Source: Candidatus Thioglobus plumae
Lineage (GTDB): Bacteria; Pseudomonadota; Gammaproteobacteria; PS1; Pseudothioglobaceae
Direction: 5' to 3'
DNA length: 6,059 nucleotides
NCBI GenBank assembly: GCA_910595815.1
Contig: CAJVCM010000029.1
Coordinates: 1 to 6,059, forward strand
Shown: in pieces, positions 1 through 4,654 of the stretch
Layout of the letters: the number at the start of each line of letters is the position of its first letter
Numbering within the stretch: position 1 is the first letter of the stretch
Translations under genes and position numbers: made by a program
The notes under the pieces: generated by a model
Told to the model about the DNA's origin: nothing
The model's input: only the letters and a program-made list of their open reading frames with translations
The model's database searches: none

Positions 1-79
1 CTATTGTAGGCAAACTGACTTGTAGTAGCGCAAATGCCAAAGCAAGAATAAGTGCAAAATGTCCAACTTCAACTAACAT
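1..79 (-). CDS. ccmF: Cytochrome c heme lyase subunit CcmF, N-terminal fragment (cut by window edge)
   Basis: Only the first 26 codons are present; the gene continues past the left edge. The peptide begins MLVEVGHFALILAL and continues into LLQVSLPTI, which resembles the start of CcmF: a short acidic/glycine lead (E-x-G) running straight into the first membrane helix. CcmF is a large polytopic inner-membrane protein that, in cytochrome c maturation system I, helps ligate heme to apocytochrome c in the periplasm. The ATG lies 11 bases downstream of the serB stop codon on the same strand, so the two are probably co-transcribed. No Shine-Dalgarno sequence precedes it (the bases before ATG read TTAAATCACC). 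With so little sequence, a paralogue such as NrfE cannot be excluded. Confidence 0.72.
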   Translation of the reverse strand, partial: MLVEVGHFALILALAFALLQVSLPTI

Positions 80-90
80 GGTGATTTAAT

Positions 91-918
91 TTAAAAAAAA
101 TCTATTATATTATCTAAACCACCATAGCTGATGACTATATCTGCTTTTTTTACCACTAATGGTTTAGCGTGATACGCAACTGACAACCCTGCTATTGACA
201 TCATCTCTAGGTCATTTGCACCATCTCCTATCGCAATGACTTGCTCAGGAGAAACCGCATATTGATTACACAATTCATTTACAAATTCAGCCTTGGCTGT
301 TGCGTTAATAATATCACCATGTATTGTGCCTATTAATTGGTTGTTCTGTATATTTAGGTTATTAGCACGAGCATGATCAAGACCAATATCTTTGGCTAAT
401 CGATTAGTAAAATAAGTAAACCCGCCAGAAACAACTGCACTCTTTACCCCTTTAGCTTTTAAAAATTGGATTAACTCTACGCCACCAGGGTTAACTTGCA
501 ATCGCTCGGTATACACTTGGTCTAACACCGATATATTAAGCCCTTTTAATAATGCCACTCGTTCAATCAGTGAAGCATTAAAGTCTAGCTTTCCTTGCAT
601 AGCGAGCTCAGTAATTGCAGCCACTTGAGGTTTTATATTGGCAAAATCAGCAATCTCATCAATACACTCAATATTAATTAGAGTTGAATCCATGTCGCTA
701 ATAAATATAGCGACTTTCTGAAAATCAAATGAATTGGGCAGATAATTAAAATCTATCTGGTAAGTTTGTCTCAACTCATCAAGGTCAATCTGTTGGTCAG
801 TATTAAGACGAATATGTGAATCATAGTGCTTGAAATCGCAATCATATTTCGTGGCAATTTTTGTGGCAATTTCTAGGTTGGCACTATGTTGAATGATTGT
901 ATTCATATTGAATTTCAT
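91..918 (-). CDS. serB: Phosphoserine phosphatase
   Basis: Catalyses the last step of L-serine synthesis, hydrolysing O-phosphoserine to serine and phosphate in the cytoplasm. The 275-residue protein is a HAD-superfamily enzyme with every motif in place. Motif I is DMDST at residues 75-79, with D75 the predicted nucleophile and D77 the general acid. Motif II is the serine of VVSGGF (S164). The motif III lysine is K209 in TAKAE. Motif IV is GDGANDL at 231-237, with D232 and D236 as Mg2+ ligands. The roughly 70 residues before motif I form a reduced N-terminal extension like that of gammaproteobacterial SerB; I cannot tell whether it keeps an ACT-like fold. A second ATG at codon 5 is an alternative start, and neither start has a Shine-Dalgarno sequence. 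A probable promoter lies upstream (981-1008), and probable ccmF follows by 11 bases. Confidence 0.96.
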   Translation of the reverse strand: MKFNMNTIIQHSANLEIATKIATKYDCDFKHYDSHIRLNTDQQIDLDELRQTYQIDFNYLPNSFDFQKVAIFISDMDSTLINIECIDEIADFANIKPQVAAITELAMQGKLDFNASLIERVALLKGLNISVLDQVYTERLQVNPGGVELIQFLKAKGVKSAVVSGGFTYFTNRLAKDIGLDHARANNLNIQNNQLIGTIHGDIINATAKAEFVNELCNQYAVSPEQVIAIGDGANDLEMMSIAGLSVAYHAKPLVVKKADIVISYGGLDNIIDFF

Positions 919-980
919 GCTAATTTATATACTAGTCGGCCTCTATTTAACTCTCTTACACCAAACTAGTTTTAGCTAAA

Positions 981-1008
981 ATTATACTTAAAAAACAACT
1001 TACGCCAA
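981..1008 (-). promoter_or_regulatory. Probable sigma70-type promoter for serB (and ccmF)
   Basis: Read on the minus strand, a TTGGCG -35-like hexamer (1003-1008, 4 of 6 consensus bases) is followed after 16 bases by a perfect TATAAT (981-986). Transcription would begin near 974 and leave a leader of about 55 bases before the serB ATG. The site lies just downstream of the tRNA-unit terminator at 1017-1040, as expected for a new transcription unit. A 12-bp palindrome, TTTTAGCTAAAA (970-981), sits over the predicted start site. Identified by eye from consensus only. Confidence 0.5.
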
Positions 1009-1016
1009 TAAGACAT

Positions 1017-1040
1017 AAAAAACCTCTCAAATGAGAGGTT
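1017..1040 (-). terminator. Rho-independent terminator (second, distal to tRNA-Leu)
   Basis: On the minus strand, AACCTCTC and GAGAGGTT form an 8-bp stem around the loop ATTT, and the 3' arm runs into six T residues. There is no T-run on the other side, so it acts on minus-strand transcription. It separates the tRNA unit from the serB promoter. Because a closer terminator lies directly behind the tRNA, this one is either a backup or the end of an unrecognised short transcript from 1041-1124. Confidence 0.82.
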
Positions 1041-1124
1041 AGCTTTAAAATTTTATACTAGATCTTTGTGAGATTAAACGGTTAGATTGACTCTGAAAAG
1101 TGGCTGTAGCAAGGGATTTAGACG

Positions 1125-1150
1125 AAAAAAAAGACCTCCTGAGAAGTCTT
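1125..1150 (-). terminator. Rho-independent terminator of tRNA-Leu
   Basis: Minus-strand hairpin with outer stem AAGAC/GTCTT, one C-A mismatch, and two further pairs, followed by an uninterrupted run of eight T residues counting the end of the stem. It begins 13 bases beyond the encoded CCA end of the tRNA, a typical position for a terminator of a single tRNA gene. Confidence 0.82.
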
Positions 1151-1163
1151 GATTTATATTGTT

Positions 1164-1248
1164 TGGTGCGGAAGGAGAGACTCGAACTCTCACGTCTTGC
1201 GACACTGGAACCTAAATCCAGCGTGTCTACCAATTCCACCACTCCCGC
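1164..1248 (-). tRNA. tRNA-Leu, anticodon UAG
   Basis: Long-variable-arm (class II) tRNA of 85 bases including an encoded CCA (1164-1166). The acceptor stem GCGGGAG pairs with CTTCCGC, including one G-T wobble. The D-loop contains TTGGTAGAC. The anticodon stem is CTGGA/TCCAG around the loop TTTAGGT, which places TAG at 1212-1214, so it decodes CUA and other CUN leucine codons. The variable arm folds as TGTCGCAAGACG, and the T arm contains GAGAG-TTCGAGT-CTCTC. The discriminator base is A, as expected for leucine. It has its own promoter upstream and a terminator immediately downstream, so it appears to be a single-gene unit. A reading frame beginning MVELVDT on this strand is only the tRNA read as protein. 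Confidence 0.97.
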
Positions 1249-1254
1249 GAAGAT

Positions 1255-1283
1255 TTGAAATTATACCTAATTAATGTTACAGT
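1255..1283 (+). promoter_or_regulatory. Possible promoter for the DUF2892 gene
   Basis: TTGAAA (1255-1260, 5 of 6 consensus) is followed after 17 bases by TACAGT (1278-1283, 4 of 6). Transcription would begin near 1290, leaving about 20 bases before the ATG at 1311. It overlaps the divergent tRNA-Leu promoter, so the two may compete for polymerase. Consensus matching only. Confidence 0.4.
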
Positions 1284-1288
1284 GAGCA
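1260..1288 (-). promoter_or_regulatory. Probable tRNA-Leu promoter
   Basis: On the minus strand a perfect TATAAT (1260-1265) ends 11 bases before the mature 5' end of the tRNA. The -35 position after 17 bases reads TGCTCA (1283-1288), a poor match. There is little room for a long 5' leader. The last base of the -35-like TTGAAA serving the plus-strand gene coincides with an edge of this -10 box. Confidence 0.5.
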
Positions 1289-1299
1289 CTTTCAAAATC

Positions 1300-1308
1300 A
1301 GGAAAGAG
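1300..1308 (+). promoter_or_regulatory. Ribosome binding site of the DUF2892 gene
   Basis: AGGAAAGAG lies two bases before the ATG at 1311, with AGGA seven bases away. It fixes the start codon. It is also the only clear Shine-Dalgarno sequence before any gene in this window. Confidence 0.75.
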
Positions 1309-1310
1309 AT

Positions 1311-1508
1311 ATGACAATTAACAATGCTGTTTCAGCTATGGCAGGTGTGTTTATTATGGCTTCACTGCTATTAGCTGTTGAAAATTTGTTCAATGAACCA
1401 AGCTGGTTGTGGCTGACTTTTTTCGTTGGCTTTAATTTATTCCAGTCAGCTTTTACTGGTTTTTGCCCAGCAGCAATGATCTTTAAAGCAGTGGGACTAA
1501 AAAATTAG
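1311..1508 (+). CDS. Small inner-membrane protein, DUF2892 / YgaP-like
   Basis: A 65-residue protein predicted to be two membrane-spanning helices (about residues 6-27 and 31-49) joined by a short turn with N28-E29-P30. The signature is near the C-terminus: FNLFQSAFTGFCP at 41-53, matching the G-x-N-x-x-Q-x-x-x-T-G-x-C-P pattern of the DUF2892 family. The family is found alone, as here, or fused to a rhodanese domain as in E. coli YgaP, where the membrane part dimerises. Function is unknown; a link to sulfur handling is suggested only by those fusions. The cysteine at residue 52 is the family-conserved one. A strong ribosome binding site supports the start. The stop codon TAG overlaps that of convergent cysG, and no terminator is visible between them. 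Confidence 0.85.
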   Translation: MTINNAVSAMAGVFIMASLLLAVENLFNEPSWLWLTFFVGFNLFQSAFTGFCPAAMIFKAVGLKN

Positions 1509-2893
1509 TCTTTATCAGCGTCAAACCAATTTAGTTTTTCTCTAAGCTTCACCACCTCGCCAACGATAATTAACGTTGGCGCATGAATCGTTGTATTCTC
1601 AACCAAATCAGGTAATTCTGCTAGTGTTGTCACATAAACTTGATGATCCGGTGTGGTTCCTTTTTCAACCAATGCGACTGGCATATCACCACGCATACCG
1701 TGTGAAATCAACTGCTCTGATAAGTGTCTAGCACCTACCAACGCCATATAAAAAACAATGGTTTGTTGCTCTACTGCCAATTCATTCCAAGGCAGATTCA
1801 TACTGCCATCTTTTAAGTGGCCAGTAACAAAGCGACAAGATTGTGAATAGTCTCGATGTGTTAATGGAATACCTGAATAAGCCGAACAACCAGAGGCTGC
1901 AGTAATGCCAGGCACCACCTGGAACGGAATATTATTTTCAGCTAGTGTTTCAATCTCTTCGCCACCTCGGCCAAAAATAAATGGATCACCACCCTTAAGA
2001 CGACAAACGCGTCGACCTTGTTTGGCTAAATCAACCAATAATTGATTAATGTCACCCTGTGGTACCGCATGATTATCACGCTCTTTACCTACATAAATCA
2101 ATTCTGCATCACGACGTACAAGCTCCATCACCCCATCGGAAACTAATCGATCATACAAAATAACATCGGCTTGTTGCATCAAACGCAGTGCTTTAAAAGT
2201 CAGCAAATCAGGGTCGCCTGGACCACCGCCAACTAAGTACACCTCACCTATACCACTGTCAGTACTGCCATCGAGTTGCGCTTGCAAATCTACTTTGGCT
2301 TCATCGACCTTACCGGAGAATACTTTTTCAGCAACAATACCCGAAAAAGTCTTTTCCCAGAAGTAACGTCGATCTTCAATATTGTTGAATTTTGCTTTAA
2401 CCTGATCTCTGAAATTACCTGCAAGTTCTGCCAACTTTCCGTATGCGTGAGGAATGGTGCTTTCAAGTTTTGCACGAATCAAACGCGCCAAGACTGGGGC
2501 TTTTCCTGCAGATGAAATTGCAATCACGATTGGCGAACGATCAACAATTGATGGCATAATAAATGAGCACAAGTCTGGTGAATCCACCACATTGACTGGG
2601 ATGTTGGCTATTTTGGCCAACGCTGAAACTTGTGCATTTAAATCTGAATCATCAGTTGCCGATACAATTAATGCTTGTGTGTTAATATCTGTTGCTTCAA
2701 ATGCTTTTTCAATATGGATAACTTTATTATCTTTAACCAGTTTTTCAATTCCGTCACAACACTCTTTTGACACACACGTTACTGCTGCATTTGCTTTTAA
2801 TAATAGATTAATTTTACGCAGGGCAATGTCACCTCCGCCAACCACCAAGCAAGGCTTTTGTTTAATATCAATAAAAATAGGCAGGTAATTCAT
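1505..2893 (-). CDS. cysG: Siroheme synthase (trifunctional CysG)
   Basis: A 462-residue protein converting uroporphyrinogen III to siroheme, the cofactor of sulfite and nitrite reductases. The N-terminal precorrin-2 dehydrogenase/ferrochelatase half has the NAD-binding loop VVGGG (17-21), the acid/base residue D104 in NVVDSPDLCSF, and S128 in SSAGKAP, the serine reported to be phosphorylated in Salmonella CysG. A central linker of about residues 145-210 follows. The C-terminal SAM-dependent uroporphyrinogen III methyltransferase carries VGGGPGDPDLLT (221-232), D248 in YDRLVSD, K270, GGDPFIFGRGGEE (301-313) and PGITAASGCSAYSGIPLTHR. Length and residue numbers match E. coli CysG (457 aa) almost exactly. 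The frame opens upstream to 2944, but the start at 2893 (MNYLPIF) aligns with the family, and the -10 box lies inside the longer version. No Shine-Dalgarno sequence is visible. Confidence 0.96.
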   Translation of the reverse strand: MNYLPIFIDIKQKPCLVVGGGDIALRKINLLLKANAAVTCVSKECCDGIEKLVKDNKVIHIEKAFEATDINTQALIVSATDDSDLNAQVSALAKIANIPVNVVDSPDLCSFIMPSIVDRSPIVIAISSAGKAPVLARLIRAKLESTIPHAYGKLAELAGNFRDQVKAKFNNIEDRRYFWEKTFSGIVAEKVFSGKVDEAKVDLQAQLDGSTDSGIGEVYLVGGGPGDPDLLTFKALRLMQQADVILYDRLVSDGVMELVRRDAELIYVGKERDNHAVPQGDINQLLVDLAKQGRRVCRLKGGDPFIFGRGGEEIETLAENNIPFQVVPGITAASGCSAYSGIPLTHRDYSQSCRFVTGHLKDGSMNLPWNELAVEQQTIVFYMALVGARHLSEQLISHGMRGDMPVALVEKGTTPDHQVYVTTLAELPDLVENTTIHAPTLIIVGEVVKLREKLNWFDADKD

Positions 2894-2899
2894 AGGATA

Positions 2900-2911
2900 T
2901 TTAGCGCTAAA
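2900..2911. promoter_or_regulatory. 12-bp palindrome TTTAGCGCTAAA, possible operator
   Basis: A perfect inverted repeat lies seven bases upstream of the cysG ATG and 13 bases from the symmetrical -10 box, inside the spacer shared by cysG and the divergent cysteine-rich gene. For cysG it would fall in the leader; for the other gene it would sit about where the -35 element should be. This is the geometry of an operator, but 12-bp AT-rich palindromes also arise by chance. Confidence 0.3.
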
Positions 2912-2923
2912 ATAAAAGCTACT

Positions 2924-2931
2924 ATTATAAT
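2924..2931. promoter_or_regulatory. Symmetrical -10 box serving cysG and the cysteine-rich gene
   Basis: ATTATAAT is self-complementary and gives a perfect TATAAT on both strands: 2924-2929 on the minus strand toward cysG and 2926-2931 on the plus strand toward the gene at 2958. Neither direction has a good -35 hexamer at 16-18 bases, so an activator or weak promoters are possible. Predicted transcription starts are near 2917 (minus) and 2938 (plus). Confidence 0.45.
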
Positions 2932-2957
2932 GTCTAAGCAACAATTAAAGTATTGTT

Positions 2958-3365
2958 ATGAATATTGACCATTACACCTGCCCTTTTTCGCATTTAATTT
3001 TAAGTGGACGATGTGGGTGTCAATACGGTGTTAAAGATTGCATTGCAGAAAAAGAATTTGGCACTTGTATGCACGAAAGCTCTTCTGCAGAGTGTCAATC
3101 TTTATATCACCATCTTCGAGATAATAGTGATTTTGTACTCAAATCACATCATCAGTCTAGTTTATCAGTAGGTCAGCAATCTAAAATAAAAATGGGTGGC
3201 CTGCTTGCTTTACAAGAAATACTCAGCCATTCGAACGATAAAGGAATTAGCAATATCATTGAACTGGTTACATTAACTAAGCAAACCTACGGTAGTTTTG
3301 AAAAAATTCCTTTCTCTCAACTAATGCCAAAGATCTCTAAATTTAAATTTAGAGATCGATCGTAA
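2958..3365 (+). CDS. Uncharacterised protein with cysteine-rich N-terminus
   Basis: I do not recognise a named family. The 135-residue soluble protein has six cysteines in its first 46 residues (C8, C19, C21, C28, C37, C46), in the pattern C-x10-C-x-C-x6-C-x8-C-x8-C, and none afterwards. That clustering suggests a metal or iron-sulfur site, or a set of disulfides or reactive thiols. There is no signal peptide or membrane helix, so it is probably cytoplasmic. From about residue 75 the sequence (IKMGGLLALQEIL, then GISNIIELVTL) looks helical. The acidic and histidine-rich middle (HH at 51-52 and 64-65) could add metal ligands. It is divergent from cysG and shares its promoter region, so a role connected with siroheme, iron or sulfur metabolism is a reasonable guess. 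No Shine-Dalgarno sequence is seen. The last 11 codons carry a perfect palindrome. Confidence 0.8.
   Translation: MNIDHYTCPFSHLILSGRCGCQYGVKDCIAEKEFGTCMHESSSAECQSLYHHLRDNSDFVLKSHHQSSLSVGQQSKIKMGGLLALQEILSHSNDKGISNIIELVTLTKQTYGSFEKIPFSQLMPKISKFKFRDRS
3332..3357. repeat. Perfect 26-bp palindrome at the convergent gene ends
   Basis: The arms, beginning GATCTCTAAAT and ending ATTTAGAGATC, are fully complementary about a centre between 3344 and 3345. It lies inside the last codons of the cysteine-rich gene, ending six bases before its stop. RNA from either strand could fold into an 11-bp stem with a TTAA loop. Neither side has a T-run, so it is not a standard intrinsic terminator. It may protect mRNA 3' ends, slow polymerase between the convergent genes, or bind a protein. 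Confidence 0.75.
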
Positions 3366-3372
3366 GAATTAG

Positions 3373-4047
3373 CTAAATATCTAATACTTGTTTAACAAGC
3401 GGAATAGTAATGTTGTTTTTTTGTTGTAAAGAGGCTTCATCTAGCTGATCAATAGCGTTTAATAGGTCGGTCAAATCTCGTGAAAAATATTTAAATAAAT
3501 AATCATAAATTTTACGATCGATCTTTAGATTGCGTTCATTCATCTGCTGTTGAATAATATCTTTTTTACTTTTATCGTCCAAACTTTCAAGGCAAAAAAT
3601 AGTCGCTAAAGACAACCGTGTTTTTAGATCTTTTAGTAAGATTAATTCACCAGGCAACACAGCCCCACTCACAATCAACTTAACCGATGTGTGAGCAGCA
3701 CGATTGTAAAGATCAAATAATTCTTGCTGTTGGTTTTCGTCTAAACAGTCAACATTATCAATACAAACCCAATCATTGTCTTCTAATCCATTCAGAATGC
3801 CATCAGGCATCTCTTCTGAAAAATCTAAGTACACAACACCTAGTGACTGCTCTAATGCCTCAAAAGTACAGCCTTGCAGTAAATGAGTTTTTCCATTTGA
3901 CTTATCACCATAGATGTAAACAACCGAAGCAGAAGATTGACTAAAAAGGTTAGTCAAGAAATCGATAATTTGTTGATTTTTATCACCACTAAAATTACGC
4001 CAAAGCATTTTAGTGTTCAGTGAAATAGGCAAGCTCAATTGATTCAT
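3373..4047 (-). CDS. hda: DnaA regulatory inactivator Hda
   Basis: An AAA+ protein of 224 residues, close to the usual 230 or so. With the DNA-loaded sliding clamp it stimulates ATP hydrolysis on DnaA and so prevents re-initiation of replication. Visible signals, in order: the clamp-binding motif QLSLPI at residues 3-8; a Walker A loop GDKSNGKT at 47-54; Walker B CIDNVD at 95-100; a sensor I region LIVSGAV at 124-130; the box VII arginine in LKTRLS (R144), the candidate arginine finger; and a sensor II region SRDLTDLLNAIDQLD with R190. It lacks the DNA-binding domain IV of DnaA, which separates it from DnaA itself. The start codon overlaps the stop of the upstream phospholipid synthase gene (TAATG), suggesting translational coupling. 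Its stop lies seven bases from that of the convergent cysteine-rich gene. Confidence 0.93.
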   Translation of the reverse strand: MNQLSLPISLNTKMLWRNFSGDKNQQIIDFLTNLFSQSSASVVYIYGDKSNGKTHLLQGCTFEALEQSLGVVYLDFSEEMPDGILNGLEDNDWVCIDNVDCLDENQQQELFDLYNRAAHTSVKLIVSGAVLPGELILLKDLKTRLSLATIFCLESLDDKSKKDIIQQQMNERNLKIDRKIYDYLFKYFSRDLTDLLNAIDQLDEASLQQKNNITIPLVKQVLDI

Positions 4048-4610
4048 TATTGGCGTTCTTGTAAAATAACTTGTTTAATCCAAATCCACATATAATCCGC
4101 GCCGCTAAGGACAGTTGAGGTAGCCACAATAATAAAGAACATATCTGTCCATTGTGGTAAAACTGGGTAAATTTGTGTGATGACCAAAAACAACACCAAG
4201 GTAATTTGTAACACGGTATTAAACTTAGATAAATTTGACGGTGCTAGCAACTCATCCTGCGAGGCGTCAGTACCTAAAAAATAGCCTACCGTACCAGCCA
4301 CAATCATCACATCACGCAGAAAAATTAATATTAGCAACCACAATGGCAACAAGCCGATAGCAAAAAGTGTAATGAAACTGCCCACTAATAATAATTTATC
4401 TGCCATAGGGTCAAGAATAGAGCCTAGTCGACTTTGGCAAGAAAAGCGCTTGGCAATCCAGCCATCTAGCGCATCTGTCACACCCGCAATAAAAAACAAG
4501 ACAATTGCCAAAGAATAATTATGATTTAATAAGGTCATTACGACGGGCACTGTTAAAATAATGCGTAAAATTGACAGTGCATTTGGCAAAGAAGAAAAAC
4601 TAAAATTCAT
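4047..4610 (-). CDS. pgsA: CDP-alcohol phosphatidyltransferase, PgsA-like (phosphatidylglycerophosphate synthase)
   Basis: An integral membrane enzyme of 187 residues, the normal PgsA length. It is predicted to transfer a phosphatidyl group from CDP-diacylglycerol to glycerol 3-phosphate, the committed step to phosphatidylglycerol and cardiolipin. The N-terminal PNALSILRI lead is typical of PgsA. The CDP-alcohol motif is intact for the metal and catalytic residues: D46, D49-G50, A53, G63, D67 and D71 in GSILDPMADK. The conserved arginine after A53 is replaced by K54, with R55 next. About five or six hydrophobic helices are visible (roughly 15-45, 73-95, 97-113, 131-150, 155-178). It may be a second PgsA paralogue, and the acceptor alcohol cannot be read from sequence alone. 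It is first in an operon with hda and divergent from purM; no Shine-Dalgarno sequence is visible. Confidence 0.87.
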   Translation of the reverse strand: MNFSFSSLPNALSILRIILTVPVVMTLLNHNYSLAIVLFFIAGVTDALDGWIAKRFSCQSRLGSILDPMADKLLLVGSFITLFAIGLLPLWLLILIFLRDVMIVAGTVGYFLGTDASQDELLAPSNLSKFNTVLQITLVLFLVITQIYPVLPQWTDMFFIIVATSTVLSGADYMWIWIKQVILQERQ

Positions 4611-4634
4611 TTTTTTGCTAGAAAAAAAATATTT

Positions 4635-4640
4635 ATTATA
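4635..4640 (-). promoter_or_regulatory. Probable -10 box for the pgsA-hda operon
   Basis: A perfect TATAAT on the minus strand, 24 bases upstream of the pgsA ATG, in the 44-base spacer shared with divergent purM. No convincing -35 element is found at 16-18 bases. The same AT-rich stretch (TATTATAC on the plus strand) may also serve purM, with its -35 unclear. Confidence 0.4.
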
Positions 4641-4654
4641 CGGAAAAAACTAAG

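Noticed and set aside
1046..1055. TAAAATTTTA palindrome
   Set aside because: Ten bases of A and T only; expected often by chance in AT-rich DNA, and not placed at a predicted promoter.
1041..1124. Possible small gene or second tRNA between the two terminators
   Set aside because: I could not form a cloverleaf, and no start with a ribosome binding site is present. It is kept only as an unexplained segment in the findings.
1045..1242. Open frame of 65 codons on the minus strand beginning MVELVDTLDLGSS
   Set aside because: This is the tRNA-Leu gene read as protein; MVELVDT is a familiar artefact of class II tRNA genes. The frame also runs through a terminator hairpin.
2454..2888. Plus-strand frame of 144 codons opposite cysG
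   Set aside because: It lies entirely antisense to a well-supported gene, has no recognisable domain and no ribosome binding site. Long antisense frames are common opposite conserved coding sequence.
2894..2944. Upstream extension of the cysG frame by 17 codons to an ATG at 2944
   Set aside because: The start at 2893 matches the family N-terminus (M-x-x-LPIF), and the perfect TATAAT at 2924-2929 lies inside the extension, which would then not be in the mRNA.
3687..3944. Plus-strand frame of 85 codons opposite hda
   Set aside because: Antisense to a clear AAA+ gene, with no family resemblance and no initiation signals.
4571..4576. Perfect TTGACA -35 hexamer on the plus strand upstream of purM
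   Set aside because: No -10-like sequence occurs at 16-18 bases (the position reads GAAAAA-like), and it lies inside the pgsA coding region.
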